A stretch of 64,000 bases of DNA from positions 1-64,000 of the forward strand of contig NZ_JAVHUL010000010.1 in the NCBI RefSeq assembly GCF_031085155.1, in the 5' to 3' direction. A model generated the notes under the pieces. It saw only the letters and a program-made list of their open reading frames with translations, did no database searches and had not been told where the DNA came from. Shown piece by piece: positions 7,106 through 17,810 of this stretch. The stretch comes from Mesonia profundi (GTDB taxonomy: Bacteria; Bacteroidota; Bacteroidia; Flavobacteriales; Flavobacteriaceae). The translations under genes were made by a program, and so were the position numbers. How positions within the stretch are numbered: the stretch's first letter is position 1; the number at the start of each line of letters is the position of its first letter.

Positions 7106-9826
7106 ATGGCTGAAGCAAGAACAATGCGATTAAACAAAGTACTACGTGAATTCAATATCTCACTAGACCGTGCTGTGGAATTTTTAGATTCTAAAGGTTA
7201 TGATATTGAAGCTCGTCCTACTACAAAAATCTCCGACGAAGTTTATCGGGTGCTTTTTGAGAAGTTTCAAACCGATAAAAGTAAGAAGGTGGCTTCAAAA
7301 GAAGTGAGTGAAGAGCGAAAGAAAGAGAAGGAGGAACTTCGATTGGCGAGAGAGAAAGAGCAGGAGGAGAAGTTGCGCAAACTAGAGGAGCGTAGACAGA
7401 AGGAGAAGGAGAAAGAAGAAGAAGAGGCTCGTATAGTGAAAGCTAAAGCAAGTTTAAGCGGACCTAAGCAAGTAGGGAAAATAGATTTGGAAAAAGACAA
7501 GTCTAAGCATAAGCCTAAGTCGAAGAAGGAAGAAAAGCTTAAAGAAGTTAAGAAGAACGAGAAGAAAAAAGAAGAGCCGTCTAAAGATAAAGCTGCTGGA
7601 TTAAAGAAAGAAGCAACTCCTGAGAAAAAGGAAGAGGTGAAAGCGCCAGAAGAAGAACGTTTAGAAACTCAATATAAGAAGCTTAACGGACCTAACTTTA
7701 CAGGAGAAAAAATTGATTTAAGTCAGTTTAAGAAAAAGCCTGCAAAGAAAAAAGAGGATCCTAAAGACAGTGCTGCTGCCAAAAAGAAGAAGAGAAGAAG
7801 AATCAGTAAAGATACTGGAGGAAATGCTTCTGGTGGTAATAGAAGAACTGGTGGCGGAGGTTTCAAAAAAGGGGCAGGAGCTAATAAAGCTCGTAGACCA
7901 CAAGTAACCAAAGAAGAGCCTACAGAAGAAGAAGTACAAAAACAAATTAGAGAAACGCTAGAAAAGCTTCAGGGGAAATCCTCTAAAGGTAAAGGAGCTA
8001 AGTATAGAAGAGATAAGCGAGATTCGCACCGTCAAAAAACGGAAGACGAACAAGCACAGCAAGAGCAAGAAAGTAAAGTACTTAAGGTAACAGAATTTGT
8101 TACGGTAAGTGAAGTGGCTACGATGATGGATGTGGGGGTGACGAAAGTGATTTCGGCTTGTATGTCGTTAGGAATGATGGTAACGATGAATCAGCGTTTA
8201 GATGCTGAGACACTTTCTATTGTTGCTGAAGAATTTGGGTACGATGTAGATTTTGTAACTGCAGATATTGAAGATTCAATTGAAGAAGTTGTAGATAATC
8301 CAGAAGACTTAATAGAAAGAGCGCCTATCGTAACCGTAATGGGGCACGTAGATCACGGTAAAACTTCCTTACTGGATTACATCCGTAAAGAGAATGTAAT
8401 TGCGGGTGAAAGTGGAGGAATTACACAGCATATTGGAGCTTACGGTGTAGAGTTAGAAAGCGGTAATAAAATAGCATTTTTAGATACTCCAGGACACGAG
8501 GCTTTTACGGCAATGCGTGCACGTGGAGCTCAAGTTACTGATATTGCTATTATTGTGATTGCAGCAGATGATGATGTGATGCCGCAAACAAAAGAGGCAA
8601 TTTCTCACGCTCAGGCAGCAGGAGTTCCTATTATATTTGCAATCAATAAAACAGATCTTCCGACAGCAAACACAGAAAGGATTAAAGAAAAGTTAGCTGC
8701 ATTAAATCTTTTAGTGGAAGATTGGGGAGGTAAGGTACAGTCTCAAGATATTTCTGCGAAGACAGGAGCTGGAGTTAAAGAATTATTAGAAAAAGTATTA
8801 TTAGAAGCCGAGATCTTAGAGCTTAAAGCAAACCCAGACAGAAAAGCTTCTGGTACGGTTGTGGAAGCTTACTTAGATAAAGGTAGAGGGTATGTGTCTA
8901 CAATTTTAGTTCAGAACGGAACCTTAAAAATTGGAGATTACGTCTTGGCAGGAACAACAAGTGGTAAAATCAAAGCGATGCACGATGAGCGTGGTAATGA
9001 TATTAAAGAAGCAGGTCCTGCAACTCCGGTTTCTATATTAGGTTTAGATGGAGCGCCACAGGCTGGAGATAAATTCTCTGTGATGCTAGATGAGCGTGAG
9101 GCTAAAGACATTGCTTCAAAACGTACGCAGCTACAAAGAGAGCAGAGTGTGAGAACGCAACGTCATATTACGCTAGATGAAATTGGACGTAGAATTGCGT
9201 TAGGTGACTTTAAAGAATTAAACATTATCTTAAAAGGAGATGTTGATGGTTCTGTAGAGGCCTTAACAGACAGTTTCCAGAAACTCTCTACGGAAGAGAT
9301 TCAGGTAAATATTATACATAAGGCAGTAGGTGCCATTACAGAAAGTGATGTGTTGTTAGCTTCGGCCTCTGAAGCGATTATTATTGGATTTAATGTGAGA
9401 CCTGCAGGTAATGCTCGTCAGGTTGCAGATAAAGAAGAAATCGACATCAGAACTTACTCTATTATCTATGATGCGATCAACGATCTTAAAGATGCGATGG
9501 AAGGAATGCTTTCTCCAGAAATGAAGGAAGAGATTACGGGGAACGCAGAAATAAGAGAAACCTTTAAGATTTCTAAGATAGGAACGATTGCTGGATGTAT
9601 GGTTACCGATGGTAAGATCTATAGAAATAGCAACATACGTTTAATACGTGACGGAGTAGTGATTTACACTGGAGTATTGTCTTCTCTGAAACGATTTAAA
9701 GATGATGCGAAAGAAGTTGCTAAAGGATACGATTGTGGACTTCAGGTGAAGAACTACAACGACATCAAAGAAGGCGATATCGTAGAAGCTTTCGAAGAGG
9801 TGGCAGTGAAGAAAAAACTGAAATAA
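7106..9826 (+). CDS. infB: Translation initiation factor IF-2
   Basis: A 906-residue GTPase that brings initiator tRNA to the 30S subunit. The N-terminus has an IF2-N domain ([20 protein letters not shown]), then a ~280-residue linker extremely rich in Lys and Glu, then a second IF2-N-like domain ([18 protein letters not shown]). The G domain shows G1 GHVDHGKT (413-420), G3 DTPGHEAF and G4 NKTD, followed by the beta-barrel and C-terminal domains. Full length for the phylum. It starts 61 bases after nusA and ends at a strong terminator, closing the operon. Confidence 0.97.
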   Translation: MAEARTMRLNKVLREFNISLDRAVEFLDSKGYDIEARPTTKISDEVYRVLFEKFQTDKSKKVASKEVSEERKKEKEELRLAREKEQEEKLRKLEERRQKEKEKEEEEARIVKAKASLSGPKQVGKIDLEKDKSKHKPKSKKEEKLKEVKKNEKKKEEPSKDKAAGLKKEATPEKKEEVKAPEEERLETQYKKLNGPNFTGEKIDLSQFKKKPAKKKEDPKDSAAAKKKKRRRISKDTGGNASGGNRRTGGGGFKKGAGANKARRPQVTKEEPTEEEVQKQIRETLEKLQGKSSKGKGAKYRRDKRDSHRQKTEDEQAQQEQESKVLKVTEFVTVSEVATMMDVGVTKVISACMSLGMMVTMNQRLDAETLSIVAEEFGYDVDFVTADIEDSIEEVVDNPEDLIERAPIVTVMGHVDHGKTSLLDYIRKENVIAGESGGITQHIGAYGVELESGNKIAFLDTPGHEAFTAMRARGAQVTDIAIIVIAADDDVMPQTKEAISHAQAAGVPIIFAINKTDLPTANTERIKEKLAALNLLVEDWGGKVQSQDISAKTGAGVKELLEKVLLEAEILELKANPDRKASGTVVEAYLDKGRGYVSTILVQNGTLKIGDYVLAGTTSGKIKAMHDERGNDIKEAGPATPVSILGLDGAPQAGDKFSVMLDEREAKDIASKRTQLQREQSVRTQRHITLDEIGRRIALGDFKELNIILKGDVDGSVEALTDSFQKLSTEEIQVNIIHKAVGAITESDVLLASASEAIIIGFNVRPAGNARQVADKEEIDIRTYSIIYDAINDLKDAMEGMLSPEMKEEITGNAEIRETFKISKIGTIAGCMVTDGKIYRNSNIRLIRDGVVIYTGVLSSLKRFKDDAKEVAKGYDCGLQVKNYNDIKEGDIVEAFEEVAVKKKLK

Positions 9827-9847
9827 GACAAGTAGAAATACTTCGTA

Positions 9848-9879
9848 AAAAAAGCAGCTCCATTGGGGCTGCTTTTTTT
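9848..9879 (+). terminator. Terminator after infB
   Basis: GCAGCTCC (9854-9861), loop ATT, GGGGCTGC (9865-9872) pair over 8 bp with one G-T pair, flanked by A-run and TTTTTTT. Because both flanks are homopolymeric it could serve both infB and the convergent SPOR gene. Confidence 0.85.
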
Positions 9880-9925
9880 ATGGAATTAATGGAGGTGATG
9901 TTTATTTATAAATAAACATGATCAT

Positions 9926-10312
9926 TTATCTAGGCTTAAAAACAAAAGAACTTTTAAAGTCTTCTTTAATGGTGATAAAAAGCCTTTCTGCTTCTAGGCG
10001 GTCTCTAAAGTCACCTACCCATACTTTGTAGTTGGGGGTCTGGTATTCTATGCTTGCGGGTTGATTAGGATGCTTCTCTTTAAACTTTCTTCTCGTTTTG
10101 TTAGCTTCATCTAATGTAGAGCCAGAAAATAACTGAATTTTGTAGCGTTCGTTTAGTTCATTGCTCTCTGTCATTTTAGATTTTAAAACTAAAAGTTCTT
10201 GTACTAAAGGGGGGGCAGTGACTTTAGATTTGTTTTCCTGAGCACTTAAATTCAATCCGGAAAAACTGCAACTTGTTAAAAGTAAATATATTACTGACTT
10301 GTTTTTGATCAT
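9926..10312 (-). CDS. SPOR-domain protein
   Basis: A 128-residue predicted exported protein. The N-terminus is a signal peptide of moderate quality (MIKNKSVIYLLLTSCSFSGLNLSAQ, residues 1-25). The C-terminal ~70 residues (from YKIQLFSG to SSFVFKPR) have the SPOR pattern, with VWVGDF and a repeated beta-alpha-beta arrangement. SPOR domains bind denuded glycan of septal peptidoglycan, so a cell-wall or division-associated location is likely. It is convergent with infB and divergent from the respiratory operon. The helical linker between signal and SPOR is short, and no enzyme domain is attached. Confidence 0.8.
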   Translation of the reverse strand: MIKNKSVIYLLLTSCSFSGLNLSAQENKSKVTAPPLVQELLVLKSKMTESNELNERYKIQLFSGSTLDEANKTRRKFKEKHPNQPASIEYQTPNYKVWVGDFRDRLEAERLFITIKEDFKSSFVFKPR

Positions 10313-10436
10313 AAGGCAAATTTTTTTTTACAAAAGTATAATTAAATAACTATAGTTGTACTAGATTTATTATTTAGAAATAGTATAAATTAGCCATTAA
10401 CACTTCCTTAGCATCCGTAAAATCATCTATAAGTAT

Positions 10437-10444
10437 TACTTTTG
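10437..10444 (+). promoter_or_regulatory. -7 promoter element for the act-cox operon (TACTTTTG)
   Basis: An exact TAnnTTTG match 92 bases before the actA ATG. It is the best promoter candidate for the eight-gene respiratory operon; no -33 element at proper spacing is convincing. Confidence 0.5.
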
Positions 10445-10536
10445 TCCTTGGATTTTGGAGTGTTAAGATGTGTTAATATAGCTAACTGCTTCACTATAAA
10501 AACCATACCAAACTAAGATGTTAATTCAGCTGTAAT

Positions 10537-11877
10537 ATGGAAAAGGTGAATATACGCCATTCAATTTTTAGAACGTTACTACTTTCGATGGTAGTGTTAT
10601 TTTCATTCTCGCAAACTTCTTACTCGCAAGAAGATTCTGGCACTGCAGATGCTGCGGTAGAGGAATCTGATTCTGGTGCTTCAGGTGCCGAAGGAGATGT
10701 GGCTGCGGGAAAAGAATTATTTAATTCTTTATGTGCCGCTTGTCATAAGCCGTATAAGAAGGCTACGGGTCCTGCTTTGCACGGTGTAAGTGATAGGCAT
10801 GATAGACAGTGGCTTTATGAGTGGATAAAAAACAGTGCGGCAATGATTGCTTCTGGCGATGATGCGGCTGTAAAAATTTACGAAGAGTACAATCAAACTC
10901 CTATGAACGCGTTCCCTCAATTGTCTCACGAGGATATTGATAACATTTTAGCGTATGTAGAGCAGCCAAAACCAGAACCTGTTCAGGTGGCTGGTGGTGA
11001 TGCTCAGGTAGATGCTGGAGGTGGTTATGGAAGCGGAGTATCTACTAATGTCGTGTTGGGGATTCTTGCTTTTGTGTTGTTGTTGCTTACGGTAATCTTG
11101 GTGTTAGTAAATAAGACTTTAAATAGATTTGCTGAAGTAAACGGAGTGCCTATTGTGGCTTCTGAGAAAAGAAAGCCAATTTGGAAAGCTTTTGTTGAAA
11201 ATCAATTTTTAGTATTGGTGTCTTCTGTTTTCTTGTTATTAGTGGGGGCGTATTTTGTGTACGGTTTCTTTATGCAGGTAGGTGTAGATCAGGGTTATGC
11301 GCCGGTGCAGCCTATTCATTACTCGCATAGAATTCACGCAGGAGATAATCAAATTGAATGTAAGTACTGTCACTCTTCAGCGAGAGTGAGTAAAACCTCT
11401 GGGGTGCCATCATTAAATGTATGTATGAACTGTCATAAATCTGTATCTGAAGTAGCTCCGGAAACGGCAACAGAAGATTATACGAAAGATTTTTACGACG
11501 GCGAGATTTCTAAATTATATGATGCTGTAGGATGGGATACGGAAACACAATCGTATACTGGAGAAGAGAAGCCTGTGAAATGGGTGCGAATCCATAATTT
11601 GCCAGATTTTGCTTACTTCAATCACTCACAGCACGTTTCTGTGGCGGGTATTGCTTGTCAGGAATGTCACGGACCTGTAGAGGAGATGGAGATTATGCGT
11701 CAAGAAGCTCCATTAACGATGGGTTGGTGTATTAATTGTCACCGAGAAACAAAAGTAAAAGTAGAAGGCAATAAGTATTATGATAAGATTCATGAGGAAT
11801 TGTCTAAGAAATATGGTGTTGAAACATTAACGGCGGCTCAGATGGGGGCGTTGGAATGCGGTAAATGTCACTACTAA
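10537..11877 (+). CDS. actA: Alternative complex III cytochrome subunit ActA, hexaheme form
   Basis: A 446-residue membrane-anchored c-type cytochrome, part of the menaquinol:electron-acceptor oxidoreductase ACIII. After a signal peptide (~1-30) comes a mono-heme cytochrome c domain with CAACH (~66-70), a Pro/Gly-rich linker, two transmembrane helices (~170-194, ~223-246), and a periplasmic multiheme part with CKYCH, CMNCH, CQECH, CINCH and CGKCH. That gives six CxxCH sites: the five usual for ActA plus one in the N-terminal domain. First gene of the act-cox operon, 38 bases before actB. The extra N-terminal heme domain may be the mobile electron carrier to the oxidase; that is inference. Confidence 0.92.
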   Translation: MEKVNIRHSIFRTLLLSMVVLFSFSQTSYSQEDSGTADAAVEESDSGASGAEGDVAAGKELFNSLCAACHKPYKKATGPALHGVSDRHDRQWLYEWIKNSAAMIASGDDAAVKIYEEYNQTPMNAFPQLSHEDIDNILAYVEQPKPEPVQVAGGDAQVDAGGGYGSGVSTNVVLGILAFVLLLLTVILVLVNKTLNRFAEVNGVPIVASEKRKPIWKAFVENQFLVLVSSVFLLLVGAYFVYGFFMQVGVDQGYAPVQPIHYSHRIHAGDNQIECKYCHSSARVSKTSGVPSLNVCMNCHKSVSEVAPETATEDYTKDFYDGEISKLYDAVGWDTETQSYTGEEKPVKWVRIHNLPDFAYFNHSQHVSVAGIACQECHGPVEEMEIMRQEAPLTMGWCINCHRETKVKVEGNKYYDKIHEELSKKYGVETLTAAQMGALECGKCHY

Positions 11878-11915
11878 TTTTTTTAAGAATAAGAAGTTAA
11901 TATCTATTATATCAT

Positions 11916-14900
11916 ATGTCATCAAACAAGAAATACTGGAAAAGTGTTGAAGAGCTAAATGAGGATAGCTCTATTGTTGAGGCGCTTCAACAAAAAGAAT
12001 TTGCGGAAGAGATTCCTACAGATGAATTTTTGGGAAATAAAGAGGCTTTAGAAGGTTCTTCAACATCTAGAAGAGATTTCCTTAAATTTGTAGGCTTTAG
12101 TACTGCAGCAGCGTCACTTGCGGCTTGTGAAGGTCCTGTGACGAAAACAATTCCTTACGTGGTTCAGCCAGAGCGCATCGTTCCTGGGGTGGCAAATTAC
12201 TATGCTACGACCATTGCTGATGGGTTTGATTTCTCTAGCGTGCTTGTGAAGACTCGTGAAGGGAGGCCTATTAAAATAGAAAATAATAAACTCGGTAAGG
12301 TGAATTCAGGGGCAAACGCCAGGGTTCATGCTTCCGTATTGTCATTATATGACGGTAATAGAGTGAGCCGACCTACGATTGAAGGGGAAGGTGTTTCTTG
12401 GGAAAGATTTGATAAAGAAGTAGGCGCTAGGCTTGCTGCTTTAGGAGGAAAAGAATTGGTGTTATTAACGCAAACTTTTGCAAGTCCTTCCACAGCAAAA
12501 TTAATTGAAGAATTTAAGGAAAAATATCCTAATGTGCGTCAGGTTGTGTATGATACAATTTCTGAAACGGCGGCCTTAGATGCTTTTGAGGCCAAGTATG
12601 GTTTTAGAGCGCTTCCTAATTATGATTTCTCTAAAGCGACTACGATTGTTTCTGTAGGAGCAGATTTCTTAGGAGATTGGCAAGGTGGAGGATATGATGC
12701 TGAATATGCGCAAGGAAGAATTCCAAAGAATGGAAAAATGTCTCGTCATATTCAATTTGAATCTAATATGTCTATGACAGGAGCAAACGCAGATAAGCGT
12801 ATTCCTGTGACTCCATCAGAACAAAAAATGATTTTAGCGGCTCTTTACGGATATGTTTCCGGTACCACTACAAGTGGTTTGCCTGCGAAACTTGATGATG
12901 TAGTCATTAAGACAAAAGAAGAATTAAGAAAAGCGGGGTCTGGAGCTGTAGTGGTTTCTGGAATCCAAGATGTAGATGCTCAGAATTTAGTATTGGCAAT
13001 CAACGAAAAATTAAACAGTGCCGTAATGGGTACGTCTAATCCTAGAATGATTCGTCAAGGAAATGCTAATGAGGCACTTCGTTTGGTGGACCAAATGAGT
13101 AGCGGTTCTGTTGGAGGAATTATGATGGTAGGAGTGAATCCTGCGTATAGTTTCCCTAATGCAGATGAGTTTGTGGAAGCACTTAAAAATGTGGATCTTA
13201 CGGTTACTTTTTCCTCTAAAATGGATGAAACTGCTATATTAACAGAGTTTGTTGGAGCTACACCTCACTACCTAGAAAGCTGGGGAGATGTGCAGATGAC
13301 TAAAAATAACTTTAGTTTAATGCAGCCTACCATCAAGCCATTGTTTGATACGCGTCAATTTCAAGATTGTTTATTAAAATGGACAGATAACGATAAATCA
13401 TATTACGAATATATTAAAGAAACTTGGAATGGAATGTTGGGGTCAACTTCTTGGTCTAATGCACTGCACGACGGAGTATTTGAGTCGACATCTACAGTTT
13501 CTGCGGGAACAACTTCTTCGGGTTCTACGGAATCTGCAGGGTCAGCTGTATCTCCTTCCGCTTCAGCGACAAAATTAAGTCAGTCTGAAAAAGGAAATGG
13601 ATTTGAGTTGACGCTTTATACCAAAGTTGCATTAGGTGACGGGGAGCAGGCGAACAATCCTTGGCTGCAAGAAATGCCAGATCCTATTACGAGGGCTTCT
13701 TGGGATAACTATTTGACTATTTCTAAGGCGGATGCAGATGCATTAGGTTTGGAGAGTAGGCATGTCGCGAATGGAGGCTTGAATGGTAGTTACGTCAACT
13801 TAAAAGTAGAAGGGACAGAATTAAATGCAGTGCCTGTAATTATTCAGCCTGGACAAGCAAGAGGATCTGTTGGTTTAGCTTTAGGTTATGGTAGAAAAGA
13901 AGCGATCCAAGAAGAAATGCAGGTAGGTTTAAATGCCTATCCTTTATATAAGAATTTTAACAATGTGCAGAACGTAACGATAGAAAAGGCTGCGGGAGAG
14001 CATGAATTTGCATGTGTACAGCTCCATAATACCTTAATGGGTAGAGGGGAAATTGTTAGAGAAACTACTTTAGAGATCTTTAATACAAAAGATAAGGAAG
14101 AGTGGAATGATGTGCCATTAGTGTCTTTAAACCATGAAGAAACTTCGGTTAGATCACCAGAAGTTGATCTTTGGGATTCTTTTGACAGAAGTATTGGGCA
14201 TCACTTTAACCTTTCTATAGATTTAAATGCTTGTACGGGGTGTGGGGCTTGTGTGATTGCTTGTCATAGTGAAAACAACGTTCCTGTAGTTGGAAAGTCA
14301 GAAATTAGACGTAGTAGAGATATGCACTGGTTGCGTATTGACCGCTACTACTCTTCTGAAGAGACTTTTGAACAAGATAACCAGAAGAAAGATAATCTTT
14401 CTGGATTATTTGGTGACAATGGTTCTTTAGGTGGATTTGGAGAATTAGAGCACGCGGCAACGCAGAATGTTCAGGTAGTATTCCAGCCGGTAATGTGTCA
14501 GCATTGTAATCACGCTCCGTGTGAGACAGTTTGTCCTGTAGCGGCAACATCTCATGGACGTCAGGGTCAAAACCAAATGGCTTATAACCGTTGTGTGGGT
14601 ACCAGATATTGTGCCAACAATTGTCCTTATAAGGTACGTCGTTTTAACTGGTTCTTGTACAACAAGAATGATGAGTTTGACTATCATATGAATAATGATT
14701 TAGGTAGAATGGTGTTGAATCCAGATGTGACCGTGCGATCTCGTGGGGTGATGGAGAAATGTTCTATGTGTATTCAAATGACACAGAAAACGATTCTTGA
14801 TGCTAAGCGTGATGGAAGAGAAATTGAAGATGGAGAATTCCAAACGGCTTGTTCTAACGCTTGTAGTGCTGGTGCAATGCAGTTTGGCGATATCAACGAT

Positions 14901-15020
14901 AAAGAAAGTGTGGTGTATGAGAAAAAGCAAGAGGATAGAATGTATCATTTGTTAGAATATGTAGGTACTAAACCCAATGTTTTTTATCATACTAAAGTAA
15001 GAAACACTTCAAAAGTTTAA
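11916..15020 (+). CDS. actB: Alternative complex III iron-sulfur subunit ActB
   Basis: A 1034-residue protein with a molybdopterin-oxidoreductase-like N-terminal part (~75-730, known to lack the cofactor in ACIII) and a C-terminal ferredoxin-type part. A Tat motif SRRDFLKF (RR at 52-53) precedes a hydrophobic stretch ending SLAAC, so C71 may be lipidated. Iron-sulfur cysteines appear in CTGCGACVIAC (~770), CQHCNHAPCETVC (~860), CVGTRYCANNC (~892) and CSMC...CSNAC (~949-975). A Ser/Thr/Ala-rich linker lies near residue 525-560. It accepts electrons around the quinol site of ActC/ActF and works at the periplasmic face. Second gene of the operon. Confidence 0.95.
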   Translation: MSSNKKYWKSVEELNEDSSIVEALQQKEFAEEIPTDEFLGNKEALEGSSTSRRDFLKFVGFSTAAASLAACEGPVTKTIPYVVQPERIVPGVANYYATTIADGFDFSSVLVKTREGRPIKIENNKLGKVNSGANARVHASVLSLYDGNRVSRPTIEGEGVSWERFDKEVGARLAALGGKELVLLTQTFASPSTAKLIEEFKEKYPNVRQVVYDTISETAALDAFEAKYGFRALPNYDFSKATTIVSVGADFLGDWQGGGYDAEYAQGRIPKNGKMSRHIQFESNMSMTGANADKRIPVTPSEQKMILAALYGYVSGTTTSGLPAKLDDVVIKTKEELRKAGSGAVVVSGIQDVDAQNLVLAINEKLNSAVMGTSNPRMIRQGNANEALRLVDQMSSGSVGGIMMVGVNPAYSFPNADEFVEALKNVDLTVTFSSKMDETAILTEFVGATPHYLESWGDVQMTKNNFSLMQPTIKPLFDTRQFQDCLLKWTDNDKSYYEYIKETWNGMLGSTSWSNALHDGVFESTSTVSAGTTSSGSTESAGSAVSPSASATKLSQSEKGNGFELTLYTKVALGDGEQANNPWLQEMPDPITRASWDNYLTISKADADALGLESRHVANGGLNGSYVNLKVEGTELNAVPVIIQPGQARGSVGLALGYGRKEAIQEEMQVGLNAYPLYKNFNNVQNVTIEKAAGEHEFACVQLHNTLMGRGEIVRETTLEIFNTKDKEEWNDVPLVSLNHEETSVRSPEVDLWDSFDRSIGHHFNLSIDLNACTGCGACVIACHSENNVPVVGKSEIRRSRDMHWLRIDRYYSSEETFEQDNQKKDNLSGLFGDNGSLGGFGELEHAATQNVQVVFQPVMCQHCNHAPCETVCPVAATSHGRQGQNQMAYNRCVGTRYCANNCPYKVRRFNWFLYNKNDEFDYHMNNDLGRMVLNPDVTVRSRGVMEKCSMCIQMTQKTILDAKRDGREIEDGEFQTACSNACSAGAMQFGDINDKESVVYEKKQEDRMYHLLEYVGTKPNVFYHTKVRNTSKV

Positions 15021-15052
15021 TAGTTTATTTAAAGAATCAATTATAACGCATT

Positions 15053-16549
15053 ATGTCTCATTACGAAGCACCCATTAGAAAGCCTTTAGTTACAGGAGAT
15101 AAGTCCTATCATGATGTTACTGTAGACGTTGCGGCTCCTGTAGAAGGGAAAGCCAATAAGTCTTGGTGGATTGCATTTACCATAGCCCTTATCGCTTTTA
15201 TTTGGGGATTAGGATGTATTACTTATACTGTATCAACAGGTATTGGTACTTGGGGATTGAACAAGACCGTAGGTTGGGCTTGGGATATTACCAACTTTGT
15301 ATGGTGGGTAGGTATTGGTCACGCCGGTACACTTATTTCAGCCGTACTATTATTATTCCGTCAAAAATGGAGAATGTCTATTAACCGATCTGCAGAAGCG
15401 ATGACTATTTTTGCGGTTGTTCAGGCGGGATTATTTCCAATTATACACATGGGACGTCCTTGGTTGGCGTATTGGGTATTGCCTATTCCTAATCAGTTTG
15501 GTTCGTTGTGGGTAAACTTTAACTCCCCGTTACTTTGGGATGTATTTGCGATTTCAACATATCTATCGGTATCATTGGTATTCTGGTGGACGGGTTTACT
15601 TCCTGACTTTGCTATGATTCGTGACCGAGCGGTAAAACCTTTTCAAAAAAGAATTTATTCTATTCTTTCCTTTGGATGGTCTGGTAGAGCAAAAGACTGG
15701 CAGCGTTTTGAAGAAGTATCTTTAGTATTAGCTGGTTTAGCTACTCCTTTAGTACTTTCTGTACACACAATTGTATCTTTTGACTTCGCAACCTCTGTAA
15801 TTCCAGGTTGGCATACCACGATTTTCCCTCCTTACTTTGTTGCAGGGGCGATTTTCTCTGGATTTGCGATGGTAAACACCTTGTTAATTATTATGCGTAA
15901 GGTTTCTAATTTAGAAGACTACATTACGGTACAGCATATTGAATTGATGAACATTGTAATTATGCTTACGGGATCTATTGTGGGGGTCGCCTATATTACC
16001 GAGTTGGTAATTGCATGGTATTCTGGAGTAGAGTTTGAGCAGTATGCGTTTTTAAACAGGGCTACTGGACCATACTGGTGGGCATACTGGTGTATGATGT
16101 CATTTAACGTGATCTCTCCTCAGTTTATGTGGTTCCCTAAATTAAGAAGAAGTATTATGTTCTCTTTCTTTATTTCGATTGTCGTAAATACAGGAATGTG
16201 GTTTGAGCGTTTTGTAATCATTGTGACTTCATTGCACAGGGATTACCTACCTTCTTCCTGGACGATGTTCTCTCCGACATTTGTAGATATTGGAATTTTC
16301 ATTGGTACGATAGGATTCTTCTTTGTATTATTCTTATTGTATGCTAGAACATTCCCAGTAATTGCACAAGCAGAGATTAAAACCATCTTGAAATCTTCAG
16401 GAGAAAAATATAAAAAGTTAAGAGCAGAACATGGAGATCATGTAAAACTATATGATGAGCCTGTTAAAAAGCCAGCGTCTAATATTAGTAATGATAATGA
16501 CGCAGCAAATGACGCTAATTCAGACTCAGATAATAATATAAACTCATAA
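15053..16549 (+). CDS. actC: Alternative complex III membrane subunit ActC (NrfD/PsrC family)
   Basis: A 498-residue polytopic membrane protein of the NrfD/PsrC family with about ten helices; it holds a quinol-binding site of ACIII. Family features are the first helices around WWIAFTIALIAFIWGLG, the segment GHAGTLISAVLLLFRQKWR with GH in the quinol region, and VHTIVSFDFA. The last ~25 residues are a polar Asn/Asp-rich tail not seen in the helical core, probably disordered. It is 32 bases after actB and 10 before actD, inside the act-cox operon. Confidence 0.95.
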   Translation: MSHYEAPIRKPLVTGDKSYHDVTVDVAAPVEGKANKSWWIAFTIALIAFIWGLGCITYTVSTGIGTWGLNKTVGWAWDITNFVWWVGIGHAGTLISAVLLLFRQKWRMSINRSAEAMTIFAVVQAGLFPIIHMGRPWLAYWVLPIPNQFGSLWVNFNSPLLWDVFAISTYLSVSLVFWWTGLLPDFAMIRDRAVKPFQKRIYSILSFGWSGRAKDWQRFEEVSLVLAGLATPLVLSVHTIVSFDFATSVIPGWHTTIFPPYFVAGAIFSGFAMVNTLLIIMRKVSNLEDYITVQHIELMNIVIMLTGSIVGVAYITELVIAWYSGVEFEQYAFLNRATGPYWWAYWCMMSFNVISPQFMWFPKLRRSIMFSFFISIVVNTGMWFERFVIIVTSLHRDYLPSSWTMFSPTFVDIGIFIGTIGFFFVLFLLYARTFPVIAQAEIKTILKSSGEKYKKLRAEHGDHVKLYDEPVKKPASNISNDNDAANDANSDSDNNINS

Positions 16550-16559
16550 TAAGTAAAGA

Positions 16560-17084
16560 ATGTCTTCAAAAGTTATACACGCTATTTATACGGACGATGA
16601 CTTGCTTATGCAAGCCGTAAAGCAAACGAGAGAGGCTAACTACCATATCGAGGAAATTTATACTCCTTTTCCGGTACACGGTCTTGATAAGGCAATGGGA
16701 TTAGAGCCTACGCGATTGGCAATCACATCATTTTTATATGGTTTGGTGGGGCTAGGAGTTGCCATCTCTATGATGAATTTTATTATGATCCAAGATTGGC
16801 CACAAGATATTGGAGGTAAACCAAGTTTTAGTTTCTTGGAAAACTTACCAGCCTTTGTACCAATTATGTTTGAACTTACCGTATTTTTTGCTGCTCACCT
16901 TATGGTTATTACTTTTTACTTGAGAAGTAAATTATGGCCTTTTAAGCAAGCAGAAAATCCAGATTTGAGAACCACAGATGACCATTTTTTAATGGAAGTT
17001 AGTGTGTCTAATCATAATGTAGAGAAAATGTCTAAATTTCTAAGCGACACTGGCGCTTTAGAAGTGAATTTAATAAACAAATAA
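16560..17084 (+). CDS. actD: Alternative complex III subunit ActD (DUF3341)
   Basis: A 174-residue protein with an N-terminal cytosolic ferredoxin-like domain (SKVIHAIYTDDDLLMQAVKQ), two transmembrane helices (~58-80 and ~98-120) and a C-terminal cytosolic end. This is the layout of DUF3341/ActD, a small structural subunit of alternative complex III. Start ATG 16560 lies 10 bases after actC; actE starts 4 bases after its stop. Identification rests on topology plus position in the conserved actABCDEF order. Confidence 0.92.
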   Translation: MSSKVIHAIYTDDDLLMQAVKQTREANYHIEEIYTPFPVHGLDKAMGLEPTRLAITSFLYGLVGLGVAISMMNFIMIQDWPQDIGGKPSFSFLENLPAFVPIMFELTVFFAAHLMVITFYLRSKLWPFKQAENPDLRTTDDHFLMEVSVSNHNVEKMSKFLSDTGALEVNLINK

Positions 17085-17088
17085 ACCC

Positions 17089-17784
17089 ATGAAAAGTTTA
17101 TTTAGAATAGCCGGGGTTACTTTAGTGTCTTTATTGGCAGTATCCTGTTTTAATGAAAGTGATAGAAATTATCAATACTTTCCAGATATGTATGAATCTA
17201 TAGGTTATGATACTTATGGAGAGTACGATATATTCGTAAACGGGCAGGCGGCTAAATTGCCTGCAGAAGGTTCTATTCCTAGAGGATGGATGCCTTACGA
17301 ATACGAAAATAATCTTGATGGATATGATGCGGCTAAGGCCGAATTAAAAAACCCACTTCCTTATACAGAAGATAATGTAAATAAGGGAAGAGGACTTTAT
17401 ACCATTTACTGTGCAATTTGTCACGGAGATAAAGGAGACGGAAAGGGAACCTTAGTGGAAAGAGAGAAGATATTGGGAATTCCTTCCTATGATGATCAAG
17501 GGAGAGCCGTTACGGAAGGATCTGTATACCATATAATGTTCTACGGAATTAATACTATGGGGTCTTATGCCTCGCAAACCAATGAGAAAGAACGTTGGCA
17601 GATTAATCATTATGTGATGGATTTGAAAGATAAGCTTGAAGGAAACCCTGAAAGAGAATTTTTAACAGAAGAAGCAGCAGAGAAGATGAGAATGGAGCCT
17701 CAATTGATGAAGAGTGAGGATGCTACAGAAGTTGAAAATACAGAAACGGAAGAGAGCAATAGCTTAAACCAAGAACAAAATTAA
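17089..17784 (+). CDS. actE: Alternative complex III mono-heme cytochrome ActE
   Basis: A 231-residue lipoprotein cytochrome c. The N-terminus is a lipobox signal (LLAVSC, C20). One heme site CAICH (C108, C111, H112) is followed by GDKGDGKG, and candidate axial Met residues lie at YGINTMGSYA. It carries electrons from the ActA/ActB part of ACIII. The C-terminal ~35 residues are acidic and low-complexity. Sits 4 bases after actD and 26 bases before actF. Confidence 0.93.
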   Translation: MKSLFRIAGVTLVSLLAVSCFNESDRNYQYFPDMYESIGYDTYGEYDIFVNGQAAKLPAEGSIPRGWMPYEYENNLDGYDAAKAELKNPLPYTEDNVNKGRGLYTIYCAICHGDKGDGKGTLVEREKILGIPSYDDQGRAVTEGSVYHIMFYGINTMGSYASQTNEKERWQINHYVMDLKDKLEGNPEREFLTEEAAEKMRMEPQLMKSEDATEVENTETEESNSLNQEQN

Positions 17785-17810
17785 GAATCAACCGCATTAT
17801 ATATTTTAAT

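Noticed and set aside
7267-7945. Ser/Phe-rich open frames on the minus strand within infB
   Set aside because: They are the complement of the Lys/Glu-rich infB linker, whose composition removes stops on the other strand.
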